Positions 54,118-63,295 are shown, counted from the first letter of the stretch. The stretch: 64,000 nucleotides of DNA from Pseudarthrobacter sp. SSS035 (GCF_023273875.1 NZ_CP096882.1:744001-808000); one strand, 5' to 3'. Made by a program: numbers and translations. The notes: generated from the letters alone by a model not told the origin.

Positions 54118-55707
54118 ATGCGAGCAATTTCCTGGTCAGTGCGCTGCCTCCTGCTGTGCTTCCTGGCCGCGGGAATCCTCGGCGGCGCCAACCCTCCGGC
54201 CACAGTACAAGCGAGTCCCGAGCAGACTTACGCAACGCTGGACTCTTTCCTGCAACAGCAGATCGACACCCTCGGGATTCCGGGCACCGCCATTGCCGTC
54301 GTCCGGGACGGCGTCCAGGTGCACTCCGCCGCATTTGGACGCGCCGACGACTCCGGGCGGCCGATGACCGCCCAGACGCCGGTGCTGCTGGCTTCCACAA
54401 GCAAGTCCCTCACAGCCATCGCCGTGATGCAGCAGGTGGAGGCCGGCCGCCTGCTGCTGGATGAGCCGGTGCAGACCTACCTACCCTGGTTCACGCTGGA
54501 CGACAGCCGCTCGCAAGCCATCACAGTCCGCCACCTGCTCCACCAGGCCAGCGGCATGTCGTCCAAGGACACGGCCTTCGAAGCCTCAGACGCGCAGGGC
54601 CCGGAGGCTCTCGAAGAAGGGGTCCGCGCCCTGTCGGGCTCCGCGCTGGCCGGTGAACCGGGCGAGGCCTTCCACTACGCCAGCGCCAACTTCAACATCC
54701 TGGGCCTCCTGGTGCAGACAGTCTCCGGCCAGCCTTTCGGGGAGTACCTGGAGCAGCACGTCTTCGGGCCGCTGCAGATGGCCCACAGCCATCCCACGCA
54801 GGCTGCCGCACGCGCGGACAATGCGGCCGCCGGCTACTCGCTCTGGTTCGGCTCGTTCTGGCGCCAGACCGACGTGCCCGCACCTACCACCGGCATGCCG
54901 TCGTCCACCCTGTACGCCTCGGCCGAGGACCTCGGCCATCAGCTGATTGCACTGCTCGACGGCGGACGGTACGGCGATGCCCGTATCCTCCGGCCCGAGA
55001 GCGCGGCGGCGATGTTCGAGCCTCTTGTGCAGGTGGACGGGTCCAAGGGGTACGCGATGGGGTGGTTCACCCGGCCGCTCGCGGAGTCCGCCGATCCCGC
55101 AGCACAGCCCGTCCCCGAGCAGGACTTGCCGCTGCTCCTGGAGCATCAGGGCGAATGGGGCAACAGCCACACCTACCTGGCGATGGTTCCAGAGTCCGGC
55201 CTTGGCGTCGCCCTGGTCATCAACGGCAATGACACCGCCGCCCCGTCACGGCTGAAGGCCATTGACACCAACGTCCTGCGGATCCTCCACGGGCAGTCCC
55301 CGGTTCCCGCGGTTGTCTTCGAGGACTGGCTGCAGCGTTACAGCTGGGCCGTGTCCTTCGCCCTGCTGCTGGCGGAGCTGGTGAGCCTGTGGCTGGCGCT
55401 GCGGTTCCTGCTCCGGCGGCGGGCCGCATCCCAGAAACGGTGGGTGCCTCTGGCGTGGGGCGTTGCGGCTCTCGCGCTGGACGGGTTTGCCCTGTGGCTG
55501 TGCCTCAGCTACGCCCCGGCCCGGTTCGATACCCACCTGTTCGTGATCATCCGCCAGTTTCCCGACGTCGGCATCTCGCTGATGCCGGTGCTCGTGCTGG
55601 CCATTGCCTGGCCTATCCCGCGGACGGTGTGGCTGCTTGCAACACTGTGGGTGGGATCCCGCCCGCAACTAGCCCGTTCAGGCTCCGGCTGGCGCGGCGT
55701 GGCCTAG
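54118..55707 (+). CDS. class C beta-lactamase-like serine hydrolase with C-terminal membrane part
   Basis: 529 residues. N-terminal signal peptide (about 1-32). Catalytic Ser-x-x-Lys is STSK at 93-96, and Tyr-x-Asn is YASAN in FHYASANFNILG. The third motif region is HQGEWGNSHTYL. The C-terminal 150 residues have four TM segments, as in bacterial EstB/peptide-hydrolase-type proteins rather than true beta-lactamases. The cell-surface hydrolase acts on an unknown ester or peptide. Confidence 0.85.
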   Translation: MRAISWSVRCLLLCFLAAGILGGANPPATVQASPEQTYATLDSFLQQQIDTLGIPGTAIAVVRDGVQVHSAAFGRADDSGRPMTAQTPVLLASTSKSLTAIAVMQQVEAGRLLLDEPVQTYLPWFTLDDSRSQAITVRHLLHQASGMSSKDTAFEASDAQGPEALEEGVRALSGSALAGEPGEAFHYASANFNILGLLVQTVSGQPFGEYLEQHVFGPLQMAHSHPTQAAARADNAAAGYSLWFGSFWRQTDVPAPTTGMPSSTLYASAEDLGHQLIALLDGGRYGDARILRPESAAAMFEPLVQVDGSKGYAMGWFTRPLAESADPAAQPVPEQDLPLLLEHQGEWGNSHTYLAMVPESGLGVALVINGNDTAAPSRLKAIDTNVLRILHGQSPVPAVVFEDWLQRYSWAVSFALLLAELVSLWLALRFLLRRRAASQKRWVPLAWGVAALALDGFALWLCLSYAPARFDTHLFVIIRQFPDVGISLMPVLVLAIAWPIPRTVWLLATLWVGSRPQLARSGSGWRGVA

Positions 55708-55943
55708 AGTGCAGCGTTCGCCGTCAGCGGGGCGCCGTCGTGGGCCACTTTGACGGTGACCCGGCCCCGAAACGGCTCAAACCGCGGCGTGTCCATGTCA
55801 AAGTGCCCCAGTTCGGCTACTCGTGCAGTTACGGGGAAGTCCAGCGCGGTGATGCCGCTGAACGTGCTCAGCACTCCCTGGCCTGGATCAGCACTAAAGC
55901 CGACAGCCGCGGACACCTTCCAGAGGAAAGGTATCCGCGGCAT
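55704..55943 (-). CDS. possible small protein (uncertain)
   Basis: 79 residues from ATG 55943, 16 bases after the stop of the 55960-56643 gene; no ribosome site. The sequence (LSTFSGITALDFPVTARVAELGHFDMDTPRFEPFRGRVTVKVAHDGAPL) has normal amino-acid composition and could be the end of a decayed gene or a real short one. Its stop overlaps that of the beta-lactamase-like gene on the other strand. Confidence 0.3.
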   Translation of the reverse strand: MPRIPFLWKVSAAVGFSADPGQGVLSTFSGITALDFPVTARVAELGHFDMDTPRFEPFRGRVTVKVAHDGAPLTANAAL

Positions 55944-55959
55944 TAATCGTCCGATTCGC

Positions 55960-56643
55960 TTACTTGTCGCACCCGATTCCGTCGCGGTCTCTGTCGAGGT
56001 GCGTCCCATATCCCGGTGTTCCGGCATAGATGGGCGCCGCACCTGCTGCGCGTGCCGCAGTGCAGTTTGCGTAGTACACGGCTGCAGGCGCCTTGACTGC
56101 CGGGGCTGGTGCAGGTGCAGGTGCGGGTGCGGGTGCGGGTGCGGGTGCGGGTGCGGGTGCGGGTGCGGGGACTACTGGAGCTGGCTTCGCGGCCTGCGCG
56201 GCTGCCTGATCTGCCGCAGCTTTCTCGGCCGCAGCCTTGTCCGCCACAACCTTTGCTGCAGCAGCCGTCTCTGCTGCCACCTTGTCGGCGGCGGCCTTAT
56301 CCGCCGCGGCCTTTTCCGCCGCAGCCTTCTCAAGGTTCTTGACGCCGAGGTGAACGGTGGAGCCCTTTGCCAACTGTGCACCTCCCGTTGGGTCTTGGGA
56401 CGTCACCTGCCAGTTCTTCTTTGAAATGATCGTCTTGCCGTCGACGGTGTCCACAGCCTCGACCTTGAACCCGAGATCTTCCAGTTGATCCGTGGCCTTA
56501 TCTAGAGTCAGGCTCATCACGTCTGGAACCGTGGCCGCATCTGCAGCCACTGCATCAGCGCTTGAAGTTGCTGAAGCCTGCTTGCCACTGCATCCCGTCA
56601 TCATGAGGCCGGTCAGCACAATTAATGTCAGTGTCTTCTTCAT
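55960..56643 (-). CDS. lipoprotein with PASTA-like and excalibur domains
   Basis: 227 residues, ATG 56643. Lipobox GLMMTGC (Cys18). A PASTA module (VPDVMSLTLDKATDQLEDLGFKVEAVD...KKNWQVTSQDPTGGAQLAKGSTVHLGV, about 39-102) precedes an Ala/Lys-rich helix made of EKAAADKAAAEK-type repeats and an (AP)n linker. The excalibur domain with its cysteines (YYANCTAARAAGAAPIYAGTPGYGTHLDRDRDGIGCDK) ends the protein. Probably a surface protein anchored in the cell envelope, with PASTA binding peptidoglycan. Confidence 0.85.
   Translation of the reverse strand: MKKTLTLIVLTGLMMTGCSGKQASATSSADAVAADAATVPDVMSLTLDKATDQLEDLGFKVEAVDTVDGKTIISKKNWQVTSQDPTGGAQLAKGSTVHLGVKNLEKAAAEKAAADKAAADKVAAETAAAAKVVADKAAAEKAAADQAAAQAAKPAPVVPAPAPAPAPAPAPAPAPAPAPAPAVKAPAAVYYANCTAARAAGAAPIYAGTPGYGTHLDRDRDGIGCDK
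56108..56168. repeat. GGTGC(A/G) hexanucleotide tract encoding (AP)n
   Basis: About ten tandem copies of GGTGCA or GGTGCG code for Ala-Pro pairs between the helix and excalibur domain of the 55960-56643 protein. Its copy number may vary by slippage in frame (6-bp unit). Confidence 0.85.
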
Positions 56644-56691
56644 TTTTCCCCCTTGGAAAATTTTCTGAATTGGTGGAGTGATTGGGCGTGG

Positions 56692-58068
56692 CTAGCTCTC
56701 GCAGGCCACACCGTCGGAATCGCGGTCCAGCCCGGCCCGATAACCGGCCTGGCCGGCATAGATCGGAGCGGCGCCGGCGGCCTTGGCGGCCGTGCAGTTG
56801 GCGTAGTAAGCGGCCGGAGCTGCCGGAACAGGTGCAGGTGCCGGCACAACCGGCACGGGAGCAACCGGGACAGGGGCGGGTGCCACAGCCGCCGGGGCCG
56901 GAGCAGGAACTACAGGAGCAGCTGCCCCCGCCGGTGCAGGTGCCGCGGCCGGCGCCTGCGTCGCGGCGACTGGTGCCTGCTGGTTAGTTGGTGCGAGCTG
57001 GCCGGAGCAGTCGGCCAGGATCCTGGCCATCGCGTCGTGCTCCGCCTGGGTGACCCACAGGCTGTACGTTGCCTTCACCGAAATCTGCCGGGCCACGTAT
57101 TCGCACCGGAAGCCCTTGTTCGGCGGCAACCAGGTGGCTGCGTCGCCGTCGCCCTTTTTCATGTTGGTGGGACCATCCGTGGACTGGAGGTTCAGAGAGT
57201 CATTCGCGAAGGCTGTCCGCTGCTCCGTGGTCAGCTGCTGCGCGCCCTTCTGCCAGGCGTCGCTGAGGGCAACAACATGGTCGATCTGGACGGCGCTGCT
57301 CGTAGCGCTCCCCCGCAGGAAGCTGATGCTCGTACCCGTGTAGGGGTCCGCCAGCATGCCGGACTGAACCTTGCAGGGCACGCTGTTGGTGTAGGTGATC
57401 GCCGTGAGGTCGCGCTTGAGCATGTCATTCCGGGTGTCACAGCCATTGCGGTCAACGTCCATCCAGGCCTGCCCGAACAGCGCGCGGTCATAGCCCGTCT
57501 TGGGCGCCCGGCCCTTGATGGGAAGGGTGGCCAGCAGGTCGATCGCCTTGGTAGCAAAGGCCGGCTGCGTCTTCGGCGCCGTGACGTCGTTCGCAACGAA
57601 GCTTGGAGTCTCAGGATCGAGCGGGGCGCCCGTCGCCTGTGCGGTTGGAACGGACGACGGCGTCGGCGTGGCTTTTGCAGATGCGCTCGCTGTGGCGGTT
57701 CCCGGCGAGGCATTCCAGTCCGAGGAGGCTGCCTGAAGGTCCTCCGCATTCGTCCGCGGCAACGCGGCGGCACCGCCGATGAAGAGAGCAAAGGAAACCC
57801 CCAGGGCGATGGCCCCTGCCTTCCGCTTGGCCGGGAGCCACGCCCAGGAACGGCGTCCAGTCGCCATGACATACAGGCCAGTGATGGCTGCCGAGATGGC
57901 CAGGACAACCAGGGCGCCCCCGAACCCGCCGCTGAAGGCACCAATAATCATGAAGAGGACTGTGATGCCGCCGACGACGAACGTCGAAGCGCGTGGCCTG
58001 CGGGGCGGATTAGGTCCGGGCGCAGGAGCAGATGGTGCTGACCCGAAAAGGGTCTGATAGTTCGACAT
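56692..58068 (-). CDS. membrane-anchored DUF1524 (HNH) nuclease with excalibur domain
   Basis: 458 residues. Three TM segments near the N-terminus (about 30-50, 51-70 and 84-104). The soluble part has VQIDHVVALSDAWQKGAQQLTTEQRTAFANDSLNLQSTDGPTNMKKGDGDAATWLPPN, the DUF1524/GmrSD-type HNH core with HIS in DHV and N near the end. A Pro/Ala linker leads to the excalibur domain (YYANCTAAKAAGAAPIYAGQAGYRAGLDRDSDGVACES). Likely faces the outside and degrades nucleic acid. It has its own promoter. Confidence 0.88.
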   Translation of the reverse strand: MSNYQTLFGSAPSAPAPGPNPPRRPRASTFVVGGITVLFMIIGAFSGGFGGALVVLAISAAITGLYVMATGRRSWAWLPAKRKAGAIALGVSFALFIGGAAALPRTNAEDLQAASSDWNASPGTATASASAKATPTPSSVPTAQATGAPLDPETPSFVANDVTAPKTQPAFATKAIDLLATLPIKGRAPKTGYDRALFGQAWMDVDRNGCDTRNDMLKRDLTAITYTNSVPCKVQSGMLADPYTGTSISFLRGSATSSAVQIDHVVALSDAWQKGAQQLTTEQRTAFANDSLNLQSTDGPTNMKKGDGDAATWLPPNKGFRCEYVARQISVKATYSLWVTQAEHDAMARILADCSGQLAPTNQQAPVAATQAPAAAPAPAGAAAPVVPAPAPAAVAPAPVPVAPVPVVPAPAPVPAAPAAYYANCTAAKAAGAAPIYAGQAGYRAGLDRDSDGVACES

Positions 58069-58526
58069 TCTTTCCCCAATACGGCCGGGTGCTTAGCCTG
58101 ACCCATTCCTTGAAACTTCACGTAAATGCCGAGCCTATTTCTTGGGGAGCTGGGGAAACCGAAACTTCGACGAACCTCGCACAACGTTGATTGAGTCTTG
58201 AGCCGATCTTGATCGGAGCACTGCCGTACGAGATCATTTCAGACGCATTAGCTGAAAACCACGACATAAATCCCGAAGGTGACAGGTGCTGCCCAAGCCG
58301 CGCACCGCCGTCGTAAATTATCGATGGCGCGTGGATTTCCACCTCTTATCGCTATTTCGAACTCACTGCAGTACGTTGGGCCTACGCCGTGCGAATAGGG
58401 TGCTGTTGGGCACCGTTATTCCGGCCGCCAACTCTCGGAAACTTCGATTTGCGCATAAGGCTGGGGGTTCCTGGACTAACCCAGCCCCGGGCGAGTGTGG
58501 AGCGCACAGACCAGAGAAGCGAACTC
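58069..58526. other. 458-base intergenic region, divergent promoters
   Basis: It separates the divergent 56692-58068 and 58527-59225 genes. I see no gene. A region of lower GC (58090-58330) probably holds both promoters. Confidence 0.35.
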
Positions 58527-59225
58527 ATGAAATCTGCAACCCTTCCCCGCTCCCGTCAAAGCCCCCGGACCCGGTGGCTTGTACCCGCCGTCCTGATCCT
58601 CCTCAGCCTCGTCCCGGTCATCGCCGGGGCCGTGCGCCTGACCGAGCTCTCGGGAGGTCAGATCACGCCGGATAACGCGCGGTTCTTCGATTCGCCAGTC
58701 CCCGTGCTGATCCATATCCCCACCGTCACGGTTTACCTGGTGCTGGGGGCGTTTCAGTTCGTTCCCTCGCTTCGACGGGGCAAGCCCGGCAGGGCCAGCT
58801 GGCACAAAATCGCGGGACGCATTCTTGCCCCCACCGGCCTGCTCGCCGCCCTGTCGGGTTTGTGGATGGCAGTTTTCTACGATCTCCCGCCCCTGGACGG
58901 GCCGCTTCTACTTGTCCTTCGGCTGGCCTTCGGGTCCGCCATGGTGGCATTCATTGTTCTTGGATTCATTGCGGTGCGGCGCCGGAACTACGTCCGGCAC
59001 AGCGAGTGGATGTCCCGGGCGTACGCCATCGGCATCGCCCAGGGAACCATTGTTGTGGTGACCATTCCGTGGATTCTCCTGGTGGGACCGGTTGACGAAC
59101 TGACCCGGGCGCTTCTGATTGGCGCATCATGGGTACTCAGCCTGGCGGTGGCCGAATACTTCATCCACCGGCGCGCCCAAATACCAACGCGAGCGGCGCT
59201 CCCAAGCCGTGCGCCGTCGTCGTAA
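58527..59225 (+). CDS. DUF2306 membrane protein
   Basis: 232 residues from ATG 58527 behind GAGAAG. About six TM segments. The region IHIPTVTVYLVLGAFQFVPSLRRGKPGRASWHKIAGRILAPTGLLAALSGLWM is the DUF2306 signature, with H near the start and R/H pairs that may bind haem. The stop region contains a hairpin (GCCGTCG/CGACGGC, 59212-59235). Confidence 0.85.
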   Translation: MKSATLPRSRQSPRTRWLVPAVLILLSLVPVIAGAVRLTELSGGQITPDNARFFDSPVPVLIHIPTVTVYLVLGAFQFVPSLRRGKPGRASWHKIAGRILAPTGLLAALSGLWMAVFYDLPPLDGPLLLVLRLAFGSAMVAFIVLGFIAVRRRNYVRHSEWMSRAYAIGIAQGTIVVVTIPWILLVGPVDELTRALLIGASWVLSLAVAEYFIHRRAQIPTRAALPSRAPSS

Positions 59226-59299
59226 TTCCCGACGGCGGCCGCTGGCCAGGTGCCTAAGGTTTAGTAAGTGCGCTTACGGGTTGGGATCTAAACTTAATC

Positions 59300-59548
59300 A
59301 TGGACACGATCCCGGCGGTTTTCCTCGTCATAGGGGCAGCGTTTGCCTGGCTGGGCGTGACGCTAGTGGTTATCCTCCGGACTCGGCACCGTAGGAGTGG
59401 ATCGAGGCCGTTGCATCCGGCGCATCCCACTGACCAGGCTCACCTTCGTAACGGCATCCGCTGGCGCCGCCTCCGCCGGATCGCGGACCAGAACACCGGA
59501 ACTCCGTCGAGACGACGCGGCCTGAGAGTCAGGAAGGTCCGCCATTAA
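59300..59548 (+). CDS. small single-TM protein
   Basis: 82 residues. ATG 59300; TM segment at about 5-27 (IPAVFLVIGAAFAWLGVTLVVIL), then a basic, arginine-rich tail. The hydrophobic start looks real; the tail may be disordered. No ribosome site is obvious. Function unknown. Confidence 0.45.
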   Translation: MDTIPAVFLVIGAAFAWLGVTLVVILRTRHRRSGSRPLHPAHPTDQAHLRNGIRWRRLRRIADQNTGTPSRRRGLRVRKVRH

Positions 59549-59555
59549 GGCCTGA

Positions 59556-59617
59556 TGGTTGAGCCTGTTGAAGCCGCGGTTTCGACAGGCTCAACCACCG
59601 GCAACAGGCTCAACCAC
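59556..59617. repeat. REP-like element with palindrome plus half-copy
   Basis: Left arm (59556-59575) and right arm (59578-59597) of a 20-bp near-palindrome (two mismatches) around GC; a third half-copy CAACAGGCTCAACCA follows at 59603-59617. The core TTGAGCCTGTCGAAAC also occurs at 4680-4696 and (variant) at 908-925. It may also serve as terminator between the convergent genes at 59548 and 59626. Confidence 0.7.
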
Positions 59618-59625
59618 CGAAACCG

Positions 59626-59769
59626 TCAGGACACCCGGCGGAATTCCCCCGGCCGGAGCTGGACGTGGATGGGCAGCACCAGCTGGATGTGGGTGTCGCC
59701 GATGGGCTTGTCGAGCAGCTCGTTGATGGAGGTCTGCCCTTCCAACTCGCTGTGCTGGTTCTTGCCCAT
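59626..59769 (-). CDS. 47-residue conserved-looking small protein
   Basis: ATG 59769 to TGA 59626, 47 residues: starts MGKNQHSELEGQTSINELLDKPIG, then DTHIQLVLPIHVQLRPGEFRRVS. The mix of polar and hydrophobic residues with high third-position GC looks like coding sequence. No strong ribosome site. I know of no function. It lies at the edge of the REP-like element. Confidence 0.5.
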   Translation of the reverse strand: MGKNQHSELEGQTSINELLDKPIGDTHIQLVLPIHVQLRPGEFRRVS

Positions 59770-59910
59770 GTATCGAGCTTATGTGCGCCACGGCGGGAGT
59801 GAATCCTAAGACACGCGTGAGCTATGGCCTCTTGTCTGCGGCAGTGCCAGTATGTGGAGAATCAGGTTCGCTGCAGGCGCCCCATAACCGGGCAGTAAGG
59901 ACGCGCGGTC

Positions 59911-62595
59911 ATGACCTACGCCAACAGTTTGGCCGATGTGGGAGCAGCCGACATCGCCATGGCCGGCGGCAAGGCCGTGGGACTGGGCGGCCTCATCCGG
60001 GCCGGGCTGCCGGTCCCCCCGGGGTTCGTGCTCAACACCGCCGCCTATTCGCACTTTGTGGAGGCCAACCACCTCGAGACCCGCATACAGGAACTGGCCA
60101 CCCTGTCGCCGCAGTCCTCGCCCCAGGACTATGCGGACGCCTCGGAGCGGATCCGAACCCTATTCACGGCCGGCACTTTGCCGGCCGACATCGCAGCGGA
60201 ACTCGGCGCCGCCTACGGGCGTCTCAGTGACGCGCGTCTCGACAACGGCGGGGAAACAGCCGTTGCGGTGCGCTCCTCCGCCACGGCCGAGGACCTCGCC
60301 GACGCCAGCTTCGCCGGGCAACAGGAAACCTACCTGAATGTCCGCGGGGCCGAGGCGCTGGCCGCGGCCGTGATCGATTGCTGGGCTTCCCTGTGGACGG
60401 CGCGTGCCATGGCCTACCGGGCCCGCGCAGGCATCGGACCGGACTCGGTGCGCCTCGCCGTGGTGGTCCAGCGGATGGTCGAGGCCGAGGCCGCCGGGGT
60501 GATGTTCACCGCCAATCCGGCCAACGGGCGCCGCGACCAGACAGTGATCAGTGCCGCATGGGGCCTGGGCGAGTCCGTGGTCAGCGGGACGGTCACCACG
60601 GATGACGTCGTTGTCGACGCCGGGACGGGCGCCGTGCTGTCGCGACGCACCGCTGACAAGGCCGTCATGACTGTCTACGCCGAGCACGGCACTCGGGAGC
60701 AGCCGGTGGCGGCAGCCCGCCGTCGTGCGCCCGTACTTGACGATAGGCCCGCCGCCGAACTGGCCCGCTACGGAACGCGGAGTGCGGATCATTTCGGGGC
60801 ACCGCAGGACATCGAGTGGGCGCGGGCCGGGGGCGAGTTTTTCATCCTGCAATCCCGGCCCATCACCGCGCTCCCCGAACCGGCGGCCGACACCCCGGAT
60901 ACCTGGCCCGTGCCCTATCCGAAGGGTCTCTACTTCCGCGCGAGCATCGTGGAACAGCTGCCCGACCCGCTCTCGCCGCTGTTTGCCGACCTCATTGACG
61001 GCTCGGTGTCCAGGTCGCTGCGAGCCTTGATGAACGAGGCCGTGGGCACGAATGTCATCCGCGAGGACGACGTGGGACTGCCCACCATCAACGGCTACGC
61101 GTATTACTACTACCGCACCTCGGGGATGTGGCGGGTGATGGGCAAGGCGCTGACGGCGGTACGCGCACTGGCCCGCGGCCAGGCGCACATGGGAGTGGCC
61201 GGCTGGCGCGAATTTTCGCATCCCCGCTACGAACGGGTGATCAAAGACTGGTCCGCCAAGCCCGTTGCGGAGCTCTCCGGTGCGGAACTGCTGGACGGTG
61301 TTCGGGCGCTGCTGGACGCCGGCACCGTGTACTACACCGCCGTGCAGTCAGTCATTCCGCTCGCCGCCACCAGCGAAATCTCCTTCAGTGCGTATTACGA
61401 CAAGTTCGTCCGGCGCGAGGGGGATCCCCCCGCCCTGACGTTCATCCTCGGCTACGACAGCGAACCCATCCGCGCGGAGAAGTCGCTGTACGATCTCGCA
61501 GCCTGGGCCCGCGGCGTCCCCGGGCTCGCCGCGGCGATCCTCCATGAACCGACGACGGCGTTGGCCGAGTCCCAGCGCACGGGGTTCCCCCCTGCCGGGT
61601 TCAGTGAGCCGTTGTGGCAGTTGTGGCGTCTTCGTTTCCAGGACCACCTCGGCCGGTTCGGCCATGCGGTCTACAACCTGGACTTCGCCAGCCCGGTGCC
61701 GGCCGACGATCCGTCAGCGTTGCTGGGCGCGGTGAAGTTCTACCTGCGGGGGCAGGGCACTGACCCGCACGAGCGGCAGCGGCTGTCGTCCGACCGCAGG
61801 GAGATCGCCACCAGCCGGATCTTCACCCGGCTCGGGCCGCGCCGCCGGGCCGCGTTCCTCCGTTTGCTCCGGTGGGCACAGAACACCGCGCCGATCCGCG
61901 AGGATGCGCTGGCCGACGTCGGCCTCGCGTGGCCGCTGCTGCGGCGGATGCTGCTGGAACTAGGACGGCGGCTGGTGGACTCCGCTGTCATCGCCGAGCC
62001 CGCCGACGTGTTCTGGCTGCGGCACCAGGAGCTGCGCAGCGCCGTCGAGTTCGGCCTGGCCGCGCCGGGCGCACCGGCGGCCGTGGCCATAACCGGAGCG
62101 GACCGGCCCGTCCGCGCCGCCGCCGTCGAGGAGCGCAAGATGCTGTGGCGCGGCCAGGTGAAGGCCGCTGCCCCGCAACTGCTCCCGGAGAGCCGGTGGA
62201 TGGAAAAGGCCTTCGGGTCCATGATGCCCGCGGGCTCGCAGCACCAACGCGGCGACATCATCAAGGGCACGGGCGCGAGCTCGGGCCGGGTCACCGCCCC
62301 GGCCCGCGTCCTGCGGGGGCCCCAGGATTTCGCCCTGATGGAACCCGGAGAGGTCCTCGTCGCCCGCATCACCACTCCCGCCTGGACCTCGCTGTTCGCG
62401 ATGGCCTCCGCCGTGGTGACCGATGTGGGCGGCCCGTTGAGCCACAGCTCCATCGTGGCCCGGGAGTACGGCATCCCGGCCGTGCTCGGCACCGGCGTTG
62501 CCACCCAGCGGCTCACCAGCGGCCTACAGATCCGCGTGGATGGCGACGCCGGCACCGTCACCATCGAGCAGCCGAGCCCTACTCAAGGGCCATGA
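59911..62595 (+). CDS. rifampin phosphotransferase / PEP synthase-like enzyme
   Basis: 894 residues. N-terminal PEP/ATP-grasp domain (about 10-330): GGKAVGLGGLIRAGLPVPPGFVL, AVRSSATAEDLADASFAGQQETYLNV, VQRMVEAEAAGVMFTANP, and IEWARAGGEFFILQSRPIT. The C-terminal swivel domain has VVTDVGGPLSHSSIVAREYGIPAVLG (about 835-860) with the phospho-accepting His in LSHSS. The length and order match Rph-type rifampicin phosphotransferases, which are somewhat longer than pyruvate phosphate dikinase fragments. I did not find the rifampin-associated promoter element upstream. Confidence 0.85.
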   Translation: MTYANSLADVGAADIAMAGGKAVGLGGLIRAGLPVPPGFVLNTAAYSHFVEANHLETRIQELATLSPQSSPQDYADASERIRTLFTAGTLPADIAAELGAAYGRLSDARLDNGGETAVAVRSSATAEDLADASFAGQQETYLNVRGAEALAAAVIDCWASLWTARAMAYRARAGIGPDSVRLAVVVQRMVEAEAAGVMFTANPANGRRDQTVISAAWGLGESVVSGTVTTDDVVVDAGTGAVLSRRTADKAVMTVYAEHGTREQPVAAARRRAPVLDDRPAAELARYGTRSADHFGAPQDIEWARAGGEFFILQSRPITALPEPAADTPDTWPVPYPKGLYFRASIVEQLPDPLSPLFADLIDGSVSRSLRALMNEAVGTNVIREDDVGLPTINGYAYYYYRTSGMWRVMGKALTAVRALARGQAHMGVAGWREFSHPRYERVIKDWSAKPVAELSGAELLDGVRALLDAGTVYYTAVQSVIPLAATSEISFSAYYDKFVRREGDPPALTFILGYDSEPIRAEKSLYDLAAWARGVPGLAAAILHEPTTALAESQRTGFPPAGFSEPLWQLWRLRFQDHLGRFGHAVYNLDFASPVPADDPSALLGAVKFYLRGQGTDPHERQRLSSDRREIATSRIFTRLGPRRRAAFLRLLRWAQNTAPIREDALADVGLAWPLLRRMLLELGRRLVDSAVIAEPADVFWLRHQELRSAVEFGLAAPGAPAAVAITGADRPVRAAAVEERKMLWRGQVKAAAPQLLPESRWMEKAFGSMMPAGSQHQRGDIIKGTGASSGRVTAPARVLRGPQDFALMEPGEVLVARITTPAWTSLFAMASAVVTDVGGPLSHSSIVAREYGIPAVLGTGVATQRLTSGLQIRVDGDAGTVTIEQPSPTQGP

Positions 62596-62616
62596 CCCGG
62601 TGGCATGATGGGGCGC

Positions 62617-63216
62617 ATGAGCCGAGTCACGTGCGACCTGACCATCTCCCTCGACGGCTTCGTCGCCGGCCCGAACCAAAGCCCTGCGGAGCCGCTGGGC
62701 GAGAACGGCGAACTCCTGCACCGGTGGATGTTCGAGGAACCCGATGCCAACGCGGCCGCGATCGACGGCATCCTCGCTTCCGGCGCCTACATCATGGGAC
62801 GGAACATGTTCGCGGGGCCGGGCCCCGGGGCGTGGGATGCGGACTGGCGGGGCTGGTGGGGTGAAGAGCCGCCGTATCACGCACCCGTATTCGTGCTCAC
62901 CCATCATGCACGCAAGCCCTTGGAGATGCAGGGCGGCACCACGTTCAACTTCGTGACCGACGGCATCGAAGCGGCATTGGCCCAGGCGCGGGAGGCTGCC
63001 GGCAGCAAGGATGTGGCCGTTGCCGGCGGAGCGAAAACCGTCCAGCAATTCCTCTCGGCGGGACTGATCGACGAGCTGCGGCTCCACATATCTCCCATGC
63101 TCCTGGGTGCGGGCGAACGGCTGCTCGACGGCGTCGCGAACGTCACGCTTGAGCCGACGGAAGTCAGCGGTACCGGCCTCGTCACCCACGTGCGCTACCG
63201 GGTGGTCCGCAGCTAA
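62617..63216 (+). CDS. RibD-C/DHFR-like reductase family protein
   Basis: 199 residues from ATG 62617; earlier starts at 62605 and 62608 are possible. CDLTISLDGFVAGPNQSPAEPLGENGELLHRW and IMGRNMFAGPGPGAWDADWRGWWGEEPPYHAPVFVLTHHARKPLEMQGGTTFNFVTDGIEAAL are characteristic of the RibD C-terminal/DHFR-like family, with NADPH-binding VAVAGGAKTVQQFLSAGLIDELRLHISPMLLGAGERLL near the end. Reductase of unknown substrate; ten bases separate it from the gene before. Confidence 0.88.
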   Translation: MSRVTCDLTISLDGFVAGPNQSPAEPLGENGELLHRWMFEEPDANAAAIDGILASGAYIMGRNMFAGPGPGAWDADWRGWWGEEPPYHAPVFVLTHHARKPLEMQGGTTFNFVTDGIEAALAQAREAAGSKDVAVAGGAKTVQQFLSAGLIDELRLHISPMLLGAGERLLDGVANVTLEPTEVSGTGLVTHVRYRVVRS

Positions 63217-63295
63217 GTACTCTTCACGGCAGCGCGGCCGCAGTAGCGGTAACTAACTATCGCAACCAGCGAAGTAAAACGTCTTGCCGAGCTAC

